Shown one piece after another: positions 53,069 to 60,600 of a stretch of DNA of 64,000 bases. Origin of the DNA: Mycolicibacterium sphagni. GTDB taxonomy: Bacteria; Actinomycetota; Actinomycetes; Mycobacteriales; Mycobacteriaceae. The position numbers and the translations under genes are program-made. The stretch covers positions 86,610 to 150,609 of the forward strand of contig NZ_VBSB01000006.1 in assembly GCF_013337765.1 (NCBI RefSeq). Reading direction: 5' to 3'. How positions within the stretch are numbered: position 1 is the stretch's first letter; the number at the start of each line of letters is the position of its first letter. Below the pieces are notes generated by a model, which was not told the DNA's origin, made no database searches, and saw only the letters and a program-made list of their open reading frames with translations.

Positions 53069-53743
53069 ATGTCGCAACCATCCACGACCGTCAGCCGCCT
53101 GCCGGAGAAACAGACCACCTCACGCATCCGGCTCGACGAGCTGCTGGACGCGACACCTCTGGCGACCATCGCGTTGATCCGCGACGGCCACCCGGTGATC
53201 TTTCCGATCGGCTTCGCCCGGATCGACGACGAACTGGTCATCCACGGTTCGACGGGCTCACCGTGGATGCGTCAGCTGGCCGGTGGTGCGGCCGCCGCAG
53301 TCTCCGTCACCGCACTCGATGGAGTTCTGGTGGCGCGCAGTGGATTCGAATCTTCCTTCCAGTTTCGCAGCGCTGTGCTGTTCGGAACTTTCGAGCCGAT
53401 CCCGGACGCCGACAAGGTGTCCTACCTCGAGACCCTGACCGACACGTTCATCCCCGGCCGGGTGGCCGAATTGCGGGCCAGCTCCCGCAAGGAGCTCGCC
53501 GCGACGATGGTGCTGCGGATGCCCATCGCGGGCGACAACTGGTCGCTCAAGATCGGCGACGGGTGGCCCGAGGACGACGATGACGATGTCGCGGCCGGAG
53601 CTTGGGCCGGGGTGGTTCCGTTGACCACCGTCTACGGTGAGCCGCAACGCGCACCGGACTGCGATCCCGCCACCCCGGTGCCGCCGTCGGTCAGTGCGAT
53701 GGTTGGTGAGCTGTCGAACCGCCGGGGGAGACAGCGTCGCTAG
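53069..53743 (+). CDS. Pyridoxamine 5'-phosphate oxidase-like flavin split-barrel protein
   Basis: 224 aa. IRLDELLDATPLATIALIRDGHPVIFPIGF and FQFRSAVLFGTFEPI match FMN/F420-binding PNPOx-like proteins; HGSTGSPWMRQL is the phosphate-contact region. An acidic stretch (EDDDDD) follows the core and a short linker with GRQRR ends the protein. Starts 4 bp after the lactate-monooxygenase-like gene, so co-transcribed with it. Its tail overlaps the convergent MFS gene by about 50 bp. Confidence 0.85.
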   Translation: MSQPSTTVSRLPEKQTTSRIRLDELLDATPLATIALIRDGHPVIFPIGFARIDDELVIHGSTGSPWMRQLAGGAAAAVSVTALDGVLVARSGFESSFQFRSAVLFGTFEPIPDADKVSYLETLTDTFIPGRVAELRASSRKELAATMVLRMPIAGDNWSLKIGDGWPEDDDDDVAAGAWAGVVPLTTVYGEPQRAPDCDPATPVPPSVSAMVGELSNRRGRQRR

Positions 53744-55205
53744 CAAGCGGTTTGGGTCGCAGGACGAAGCTGAATACCAGTGCGATGAAACCGATGGCGA
53801 CACAGGTCCAAAACGCGTGCTGGAACGTGGAATCCGTGCCGGAGCCGACGATGGGCCCGGCCCACGCGAATCCCAACGAGAAGCCGATGCCATAACTGGC
53901 GTTGGCTAGTCCAGGCAGCGCCCCGGGCGCTTCGTCGGATGCCTGCAGCACGCCCAAAGACATCAGCGGCGTGTGTATGACTGCGGAGCAGGTGATTCCG
54001 TAGACCACCATGAGTGCCACGATCGCCCATTTGTTGTCGGCGAAGACGGCCATCAGCGCGACCACCACGATCGTGGAGAGGATCCCGGCGCGCAGGACCG
54101 CGACGAAACCGATGCGGACAGCCAGCCTGCCGACGAACGGTGACGTGCATATCTGCACGACAGCGGCAGGGGTCAAGAACAGCAACGCGGTCGTCGTCGC
54201 GTTGAGCCCGAAGCCGGAATCCGGGTCTTCGGCCATGCTGGGAATGACGAACGCCTGTATCACCATGAACGACCCGACCACCAGGATCGTGACGACGATC
54301 AGCGGCCACGCCTCCCGGGACCGAATGTATTTGAGCCCGACGACGGGATGCTCGACGCGGTTGTTCGACACGATCAGCGCCACGAAGGCACCGCCGGTCA
54401 CGACCAGCCAGACCAGCGCGGGCGTCGACGTCCATCCACCGTGGCCGCCCTCGGACATGAACATCGTGAGGCCACCGACGCTCAGCGCGATGAAGACCGC
54501 ACCGATCCAGTCCATCCGGCCTTCGGAGCGAGCGCCTGGTTCGTCGGCGGGAACCCACTTCCATGCGAAGACCACGGCGATCACGCCGACCACCGAGGTG
54601 AGCATGAAGATCGAGCGGTAGCCGAAGGCATCGGTCATGATGCCGGCCAGGAACGCGTCCCCGCCGGCCACGCCGCCGTTGATGGACGCCATCAGCCCAC
54701 AGCACACGCCGAAGGTCGCACCGCTGACCCGGGCCCTCAGAATCATGAAGCCCAGACCGTAGGTGATATTCGAGGCCCCCTGCAGGAATCGGCCCACCAT
54801 GACAATCGGCAGCGAGCTGCTCAGGCACAGCACCGTGCCGAGAACACACACGACGAGGATGCCGATCAGGACACGCTTGCGTCCGATGTAGTCACTCCAC
54901 CGGATCAGCACGACGTTGGCGATCGCCCCGGCGATGAAGAACGGTGTCGACATGGCGGCGAACGCCCCGGGGCCCAGTGTCTCGTTGATATCGCGGACGG
55001 CGGGCGACAACATGGTGGCGTTCAGTGAGAAGGACATCACCGAGAAGACCAGGGCCGTCACCAGCAGGACGATCTGTCGGCGGGACAGCGAATCGGTCTC
55101 CGGGGCAGGTGGCTGGCTCAGAAGATCACTCCTCGGGCGAGTGGCGCGGCGAGAGCATCGTATGTGACGACACAGGGCGACGCGTGCTGTCAGCGACGTC
55201 CCCAC
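53691..55205 (-). CDS. MFS transporter (DHA2-type drug exporter-like)
   Basis: Up to 504 aa with 12-14 hydrophobic helices and motif A RWSDYIGRKRVLIG after helix 2. Length and helix count fit the DHA2 drug:proton antiporters. The start is not certain. GTG at 55205 gives the full frame and overlaps the stop of the 49-aa ORF upstream, consistent with coupling; a CTG at 55121, nicely spaced behind GAGGAG, would start at SQPPAPETDSLS. Substrate unknown. Inner membrane. Confidence 0.85.
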   Translation of the reverse strand: MGTSLTARVALCRHIRCSRRATRPRSDLLSQPPAPETDSLSRRQIVLLVTALVFSVMSFSLNATMLSPAVRDINETLGPGAFAAMSTPFFIAGAIANVVLIRWSDYIGRKRVLIGILVVCVLGTVLCLSSSLPIVMVGRFLQGASNITYGLGFMILRARVSGATFGVCCGLMASINGGVAGGDAFLAGIMTDAFGYRSIFMLTSVVGVIAVVFAWKWVPADEPGARSEGRMDWIGAVFIALSVGGLTMFMSEGGHGGWTSTPALVWLVVTGGAFVALIVSNNRVEHPVVGLKYIRSREAWPLIVVTILVVGSFMVIQAFVIPSMAEDPDSGFGLNATTTALLFLTPAAVVQICTSPFVGRLAVRIGFVAVLRAGILSTIVVVALMAVFADNKWAIVALMVVYGITCSAVIHTPLMSLGVLQASDEAPGALPGLANASYGIGFSLGFAWAGPIVGSGTDSTFQHAFWTCVAIGFIALVFSFVLRPKPLASDAVSPGGSTAHQPSH

Positions 55206-55339
55206 GGGCCAAGCAGCGTGCGCCAGAACTTCCGGAACGATTCGGGAAAGACGACATCCTCGGTGCTGGGCTGCGGCGGCCGGCTTTCCGCCGGCTTGTC
55301 GCGGCGGTCTTGGTCTTCGGCGTCGGGATGCTCAGCCAC
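55190..55339 (-). CDS. Small hydrophilic ORF, unknown function (49 aa)
   Basis: GTG at 55339 preceded by GAGGGCG. The product is acidic/basic mixed in the first half (AEHPDAEDQDRRDKPAESR) and ends FPESFRKFWRTLLGPWGRR, an amphipathic basic helix. It overlaps the possible GTG start of the MFS gene by 16 bp, which suggests translational coupling. Too short for firm support. Conservation in relatives would decide. Confidence 0.45.
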   Translation of the reverse strand: MAEHPDAEDQDRRDKPAESRPPQPSTEDVVFPESFRKFWRTLLGPWGRR

Positions 55340-55354
55340 GGTGTTCGCCCTCGA

Positions 55355-55663
55355 CTAGCGCCGGCCAGGCCCGATGGGGCCGGGGCCGATGGGGCCCGGG
55401 CCGACGGGGCCCGGGCCGACGGGGCCGGGGCCGACGGGGCCTGGGCCTAACGGGCCGACTCCGGCGGGGCCGACATAGCAGCACGGGTTGATGTACACGT
55501 TCACGTCGTCGTAGTACTCGCACTGATTGGTTTCCCAGTTGAAATACATCCCGGCACCGCAACCGTCATCAGCTGAACTTGTTGGCGCCCAGGATATTCC
55601 GGCGAACGGGAGCGATGCCACCGCCAAGGCACAGGCGATGAAGCGCCGGATTGGATTTCGCAT
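55355..55663 (-). CDS. Small secreted protein with GPGPV repeats
   Basis: 102 aa. Signal peptide (RRFIACALAVASLPFAGISWAPTSSA) to about residue 30. The mature part has four cysteines around a short aromatic domain (DDGCGAGMYFNWETNQCEYYDDV; NPCCYVGP), then five GPGPV/I units and the end GPGRR. Similar Gly/Pro-tailed small secreted proteins occur in mycobacteria; function unknown. Start at ATG 55663 opposite the amine oxidase stop (55741). Confidence 0.75.
   Translation of the reverse strand: MRNPIRRFIACALAVASLPFAGISWAPTSSADDGCGAGMYFNWETNQCEYYDDVNVYINPCCYVGPAGVGPLGPGPVGPGPVGPGPVGPGPIGPGPIGPGRR
55373..55447. repeat. Five 15-bp tandem units encoding GPGPV repeats
   Basis: Units starting at 55373, 55388, 55403, 55418 and 55433 follow GAYGGGGCCSGGGCC with single-base changes. 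They lie in frame in the small secreted protein gene, so copy-number change would add or remove five residues at a time without a frameshift. Confidence 0.8.
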
Positions 55664-55740
55664 GTGGCCCCCACTTTCGCCGACCGGTGTCTCACCGTAT
55701 CGGACAACGAAGGTGGCGTCAGGAAAACCCGGCGCGCGAG

Positions 55741-57066
55741 CTAACCGAGGATCCGGTCGGCTTCGCGCTGACCGCTCAGGTAGGCGCCGTGGACGGTGCC
55801 GAACCACTCGGGATTGGTGGCTTCCCCGGCGAACAGCAGGCGCTCGCCGACCGGCTCGCCGAGTGCGTGCATATCGTCCGGACTTGACCCGACGGCGATG
55901 AAACTGTACGAGCCGCGGGCGTATTGATCTGTGCCCCAACGCGTCACGATCGACCCGGTGGGCGTGGGCGCATCGATGGCGGCGGTCAATTCGGTCACCG
56001 CATCCTGATCGGACAGCGATTCGCGCGACCATGCGGCCTGGCCGCCGCGCAGCCCCACCAGTAGCGGTTTCCCGGCGAAGACCAGCCCATTGACCAGATC
56101 GGTGACTGGCTGGTTGTTGCCGACCAGTCCGATCATCGGTGTTGACTCCGGCCAGAACGGTTTGTCGAAGGCGAGGACCACCTTGTTCAGCAGTCCGAAC
56201 CCGAGCTTGTCGATGGCGTGGCGTTTGGCCTCGGGAAGTGGCGGGTCGAACGTGATGGTTCCCGCTTTGAGCACGCCCAGCGGGACGGTGACGATCACGC
56301 GGTCGGCGGTGATGGTCCCCTGCGAGGTCTCGAGGCGTACCTGCTCGCCACCGTGCGAGATCCGGGTGACCTCGGTGCTCTGCTTAACATCCAGACCGTT
56401 GGCGAGGTGCTGCGACAGCTGGGTGTAGCCCCCGGGGAGGATGACGTCGGGCCCTTTGAACTGTTCCTCGCTGCCCAGCCAGCGCAACGACATCTGATCG
56501 GGGTCTGCCGCGTATTCACCGGCGATGCGGGAGGTCACATTCCACGCGACCAGCGGATCGGCGAGGTTCGCGACGCCGACCAGGCCGTCGGCGACCGATT
56601 CGCCGGGACGGGCGTCGGCGCTGAGGTCATCGAGCTTCTCGATGATCCGGTGCCAGTCGTCGACCGACGCCGCGGCGGCCTCGTGGTCGACGATCTGGTG
56701 ATTCTCGACCAGGATGAAATCCTCGAAATCGGTTGGCACGGTTTTGGCCCCGACATCGTGGGCGAGCTTGGTGAGCGGATTGTTCTCGGTGCCGTGGATC
56801 CATGAGGCGCCGATGTCGATCGGCACACCCAGTGAGGTGTCGGTCCGGGTCCGCCCACCGATCCGATCTCTGGCTTCCAGAACGGTGACGCGCACACCGG
56901 CGTCGGCCAGCCGCCGCGCCGCCGCCAATCCCGAGAAGCCTGCACCCACGATGACGACGTGATCGCCACTCTTCTTTTCGCCTGCGCTGCTGCACGCGGG
57001 GAGCAGTGGCGCGGCCGCCAGCGCGCCAAAGCCCAGCATGAACCCGCGCCGCCCGACCGAACGCAT
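55741..57066 (-). CDS. Flavin amine oxidase, Tat-exported lipoprotein
   Basis: 441 aa. The N-terminus combines a twin-arginine motif (R6-R7 in GRRGFMLGF) with a lipobox LLPAC (C25), so the folded, FAD-loaded enzyme should be exported and anchored outside. FAD binding: VIVGAGFSGLAAA (GxGxxG at 41-46) and C-terminal FAGEATNPEWFGTVHGAYLSG. It oxidises primary or polyamines to aldehydes with release of NH3 and H2O2. Closest in pattern to polyamine/monoamine oxidases. Divergent from the ion channel gene. Confidence 0.9.
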   Translation of the reverse strand: MRSVGRRGFMLGFGALAAAPLLPACSSAGEKKSGDHVVIVGAGFSGLAAARRLADAGVRVTVLEARDRIGGRTRTDTSLGVPIDIGASWIHGTENNPLTKLAHDVGAKTVPTDFEDFILVENHQIVDHEAAAASVDDWHRIIEKLDDLSADARPGESVADGLVGVANLADPLVAWNVTSRIAGEYAADPDQMSLRWLGSEEQFKGPDVILPGGYTQLSQHLANGLDVKQSTEVTRISHGGEQVRLETSQGTITADRVIVTVPLGVLKAGTITFDPPLPEAKRHAIDKLGFGLLNKVVLAFDKPFWPESTPMIGLVGNNQPVTDLVNGLVFAGKPLLVGLRGGQAAWSRESLSDQDAVTELTAAIDAPTPTGSIVTRWGTDQYARGSYSFIAVGSSPDDMHALGEPVGERLLFAGEATNPEWFGTVHGAYLSGQREADRILG

Positions 57067-57166
57067 GGCGCAGACGCTATCGGCTAGCCAGGGAGGTCAC
57101 AGCGGAACCACAGATGTGCCCGCGGTTCACCGGGTGAAAAGCGCCGACCTTTGCTATGCACTAACC

Positions 57167-58060
57167 GTGCAACCCACGCCGCGCGACCCGGCTGTCGAAC
57201 CGCCAACGCCCAAACCCGTGCCTGCCGTCGTCGAACGCTGCCGGCACCTGATCACCAATCCGGTGTTCGAGACGGCGATCGTGATCGTCATTGTGATCAA
57301 CGCCACAATGCTCGGGTTGGAGACCTTTGACTCGGTCGTCGCCGGCGACCACCGGGCCTTCGACGTGGGCTACAACGTCATCCTCGCGATCTATGTGATC
57401 GAGTTGCTGATCCGGTTTACCGCCGCCGGATGGGATGTCCGCCAGTTCGGCAAGAGCCACTGGAACGTCTTCGACTTCATCGTGATCGCCGCGTCCTTCT
57501 TGCCGGGCTTGCGGGCCACCGCGATGCTGCTCCGATTGGTGCGGCTGGCGCGGATCGTGCGCATCATCCGATTCCTGCCCGACCTGCGCGTGGTGATCGG
57601 CGCGATCGCCAGAAGCATCCCCGGGGTGGCGTCGCTGGCCGCGGCGACCGGGCTCCTCATCTATATCTACGGGATGCTCGGCTGGGTGTTTTTCGCCAAT
57701 CACGACCCCGACCACTACGGGAACGTCGGGCGCGCGATGTTGACGATGTACATCATGCTGACGTTGGAGAACCTGCCCGACAACGTCGAAATGGGTCTGC
57801 AGGTCTCACCCTGGTCGGTGCTGTTCTTCATCAGCTACACCGTCATCCTGAGCTTTCTGGTCTTCAACCTGTTCATCGGCATCGTGCTGAACTCGATGGA
57901 GGAGGCGCGGGCGGTCGATCGCGCCAAGCACGAGACCGACGACCTGCTGCACCGATTGCGGGCGGCACGCGAAGCGCTCGAGGACGCCGAACGGGAACTG
58001 CAGCGCTCACACCGCGACGACCAGGGGGCAGCTACAGACCGAGTGGCCGGTCCCGGTTAG
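57167..58060 (+). CDS. BacNav-like voltage-gated cation channel
   Basis: 297 aa with six helices. S4 carries five arginines every third residue (R123, R126, R129, R132, R135), the classic voltage sensor. The pore helix is followed by the selectivity filter TLENLPD (199-205), where NaChBac has TLESWAS. The C-terminal coiled coil (EEARAVDRAKHETDDLLHRLRAAREALEDAERELQ) would tetramerise the channel. GTG start at 57167. Sodium is the likely ion because of the Glu ring, but the altered filter may change selectivity. Confidence 0.9.
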   Translation: MQPTPRDPAVEPPTPKPVPAVVERCRHLITNPVFETAIVIVIVINATMLGLETFDSVVAGDHRAFDVGYNVILAIYVIELLIRFTAAGWDVRQFGKSHWNVFDFIVIAASFLPGLRATAMLLRLVRLARIVRIIRFLPDLRVVIGAIARSIPGVASLAAATGLLIYIYGMLGWVFFANHDPDHYGNVGRAMLTMYIMLTLENLPDNVEMGLQVSPWSVLFFISYTVILSFLVFNLFIGIVLNSMEEARAVDRAKHETDDLLHRLRAAREALEDAERELQRSHRDDQGAATDRVAGPG

Positions 58061-58283
58061 CAGGGTCTCGCTTGACGGCGCGACGATGCGGCCCGGCACT
58101 TAGGTAGGTCGGCGAAGCTCTCAGATTGGCGGCCGTAACGGCACAGGTGGGCGGCGAGTGCCGGGGCGAACCTGAGCGTTGCATATATAAGGAAAGCGTT
58201 TCGTTCACAGCCTGGCTGTGCCGTGCTTAACTAGCCCTCGCTACGGCATCATGCGGTTCTGGCAAACGAGAGGGCACCTGTCC

Positions 58284-58643
58284 ATGAAATCAGCACGGTG
58301 CTTACGAACTGTCGTGATGATCAGCGGTTTGTCGGCGGCGGTTTCCCTGTCGTTGGCCATCCCCGCGTCGGCGGATCCGGTCACGGAAGCGCTGGCTAAC
58401 ACGTCCTGTAGCTACGCGCAGGTGACGGCAGCCTTGAACGCCGAGGCTCCGGCTCTGGCCGGACAGCTCAATGCGCGGCCCGATATGCAGGCTAATATTC
58501 AGCAGTTCCTGGCCATGCCGGTGGCCCAACGCCAGCAGCAGTTGGCACAGCAGCAAGCAGTCAACCCACAGTTGCAAGCGATGATCTATGCCCAGATCGG
58601 TCCGCAGATCACGCAGGTCGCGAACACCTGCATGAATTACTGA
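58284..58643 (+). CDS. Secreted hemophore-related protein (Rv0203-like)
   Basis: 119 aa. Signal peptide to A30 (IPASA), mature start DPVTEALANTSCSYAQV. Two cysteines (C42, C116) probably form a disulphide. The helical pattern with LNAEAPALAGQLNARPDMQANIQQFLAMPVAQRQQQL matches the mycobacterial heme-binding family of Rv0203. May take up or traffic heme outside the cell. Upstream lies TATATAAGG (near 58185), a likely -10 region. Own transcription unit. Confidence 0.82.
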   Translation: MKSARCLRTVVMISGLSAAVSLSLAIPASADPVTEALANTSCSYAQVTAALNAEAPALAGQLNARPDMQANIQQFLAMPVAQRQQQLAQQQAVNPQLQAMIYAQIGPQITQVANTCMNY

Positions 58644-58981
58644 CTCGGCGTTTGGCCGGATTTCGGGCGGGCGGGTACGGCCCGATCCGCTGGGGCAACC
58701 GCACACCGTAAACGCGGTTATGGTATTTGTTCCGACCTTTGGCCCGACCAGCCGTGCGTACCCGTCCCGGGCGAAATCGCCCAGTGTTGGATTTGCTGCA
58801 CCGCCAGGACTGGCTCAGGCGGAAGTGACCGAAAAACGACCACCCGAGTGTCATTTCGGCAACGGCCGTGACACGTGTCAGCGTACGATCCTCACAGAGT
58901 TACCGCCGGGTAGGCCGCCGGGCGCATGAACGTGTTCTAAAACCAGGATTTGTCGCGCGCGTAAAGCTAGAGTCCTCCCTC
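58644..58981. other. 338-bp non-coding region upstream of pfaD
   Basis: No gene with codon-like composition. The notable element is the perfect palindrome at 58869-58880. An in-frame GTG at 58868 would extend pfaD by 38 codons, but those residues are basic and non-conserved, so the region is better read as promoter and operator DNA. Confidence 0.6.
58869..58880. promoter_or_regulatory. Perfect 12-bp palindrome TGACACGTGTCA
   Basis: Lies 102 bp upstream of the chosen pfaD start. The form TGACAC-GTGTCA is common among TetR/GntR-family operators, and it is the only clear palindrome in this 338-bp region. It is the best candidate for a control site of the PUFA-synthase-like operon. Confidence 0.5.
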
Positions 58982-60592
58982 ATGCAGGCCACCTTGGCTA
59001 ACTCTCATCCGACGAATGGCGCCTCTGTAGCGCTGCTTGATCGACCCGACGTCGGTGAGGCGCTGGCAGCAATCCGCAGGCCGGTTGCCGTCGTCAACTC
59101 GCCCCAAGGGCCGCGTGCCGTGCTCCTCGACGGCGTCGGGCAACTTACGCCTGAGATCCTCAGCCAAGACCTGCTCGCGGTGCTGCCGGCGATTTATCCC
59201 GAATGGCTCGGCGAGCGCAGTTTCACCGCGACACATGGCGTGCGTTTCCCCTACGTCGTCGGCGAGATGGCCCGTGGGATCGCGACTCCGCAGATGACCG
59301 TCGAGGGTGTGCGCGCCGGGGTGATGGCGTTCTATGGCAGCGCCGGGCTCGACCTCGCCACCGTCGAGGCCGGAGTGCTGGAAATTCAGGCCGCCCTCGG
59401 CCGGGACTCCAGCGGCTGGGGCGCCAATCTGATCCACAACATCCAGAGTGACGGCGTCGAATTGGCGACGGTCGACCTGTTCCATCGTCTCGGTGTCCGC
59501 TACGTGTCGGCCTCGGCGTTCATGCGTCTCACGCCCGCGATCGTCCTGTACGCCGCGAAAGGTCTGCGTCGTGACGCGCACGGACGCGTCGTGCGGGCCG
59601 GGCACATCTTCGCGAAGGTCTCCCGCGACGAGGTCGCCCGTCAGTTCCTGTCGCCCGCACCGGAAGCGATGCTGAGCGCGCTCGTCGCCGAGGGTCGCAT
59701 CACTGCTGCGGAAGCCGCGCTCGCCGGCCAAATCCCGATCGCGGAAGACATCACCGCCGAAGCGGATTCGGGCGGCCATACCGATAACCGTGCGTTGACC
59801 GTGCTGCTCCCACGACTGATCAGCCTGCGCGACGAGGTCGCCGCCACCTATGGCTACCAGGTCCTGCCCCGGGTCGGGGCGGCCGGTGGACTGGGCACCC
59901 CCGCCGCGGTCGCCGCCGCGTTCGCCGCGGGCGCGGCGTACGTGCTGACGGGCTCGGTCAACCAGTCCGCCGTGGAGAGCGGGTTATCACCCGATGCCCG
60001 AACCCTGCTGGGGCTGGCCGAATCCACCGATGTGGCGATGGCACCCGCTGCCGACATGTTCGAAATGGGCGTGACCGTGCAGGTTCTCAAGCGCGGCACG
60101 ATGTTTGCCCAACGCGGGCACCGCCTGGCTGACTTCTATCGCCGCTACTCCTCGCTCGAAGAGGCCCCGCCAGAGGAGTTGGCGAACCTCGAAAAGACGG
60201 TCCTCGGGCGCAGTGTCGCCGACATCTGGGCGGATACCGAGGCGTTCTTCGCCAAGAGCGACCCGCACCAAGTGGAGCGCGCTGCGGCGGACCCGAGACA
60301 TCGCATGGCCCTGGTATTCCGCTGGTACCTGTTCACGGGTTCGCAGTGGGCGCGCGACGGTAACACTGAACGCCGCGCTGACTACCAGATCTGGTGTGGT
60401 CCAGCGATGGGGGCCTTCAACCAATGGGTGCGGGGAAGCTTCCTCGAGCCAGTGGAGGCACGCACGGTTCGCCAGATCGCGCTCAACCTCCTCGAGGGTG
60501 CGGCAACCGTCACTAGAGCCGGGCAGCTTCGCGCTTCGGGCGTCGCGATGCCGCCTTCCGCCTTTGATTTCCGTCCACGTCCTCTCGGATAA
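58982..60592 (+). CDS. pfaD: PfaD-like FMN enoyl reductase of a PUFA/polyketide synthase
   Basis: 536 aa from the ATG at 58982 (MQATLANSHPTNGAS); the frame continues upstream to GTG 58868. The FMN-binding NPD-like TIM barrel is shown by FPYVVGEMARGIATPQ, SGWGANLIHNIQ and GGLGTPAAVAAAFAAGAAYVLTGSVNQ; the C-terminal part RRYSSLEEAPPEELANLEKTVLGRS is typical of PfaD and trans-acting ER proteins. It reduces enoyl-ACP intermediates on the synthase. In marine pfa operons it is the last gene; here it is the first, 8 bp before the synthase. No mycolic-acid or phthiocerol type gene of this kind is known to me in M. tuberculosis. Confidence 0.9.
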   Translation: MQATLANSHPTNGASVALLDRPDVGEALAAIRRPVAVVNSPQGPRAVLLDGVGQLTPEILSQDLLAVLPAIYPEWLGERSFTATHGVRFPYVVGEMARGIATPQMTVEGVRAGVMAFYGSAGLDLATVEAGVLEIQAALGRDSSGWGANLIHNIQSDGVELATVDLFHRLGVRYVSASAFMRLTPAIVLYAAKGLRRDAHGRVVRAGHIFAKVSRDEVARQFLSPAPEAMLSALVAEGRITAAEAALAGQIPIAEDITAEADSGGHTDNRALTVLLPRLISLRDEVAATYGYQVLPRVGAAGGLGTPAAVAAAFAAGAAYVLTGSVNQSAVESGLSPDARTLLGLAESTDVAMAPAADMFEMGVTVQVLKRGTMFAQRGHRLADFYRRYSSLEEAPPEELANLEKTVLGRSVADIWADTEAFFAKSDPHQVERAAADPRHRMALVFRWYLFTGSQWARDGNTERRADYQIWCGPAMGAFNQWVRGSFLEPVEARTVRQIALNLLEGAATVTRAGQLRASGVAMPPSAFDFRPRPLG

Positions 60593-60600
60593 GGGTTACC

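Noticed and set aside
58100..58110. TTAGGTAGGTC resembling half of an IdeR iron box before the hemophore-like gene
   Set aside because: Only one half is recognisable and it lies 174 bp from the start; not enough for a call.
58923..58937. GAACGTGTTC resembling a LexA (SOS) box upstream of pfaD
   Set aside because: The mycobacterial SOS box needs GAAC-N4-GTTC; here only two bases separate the arms.
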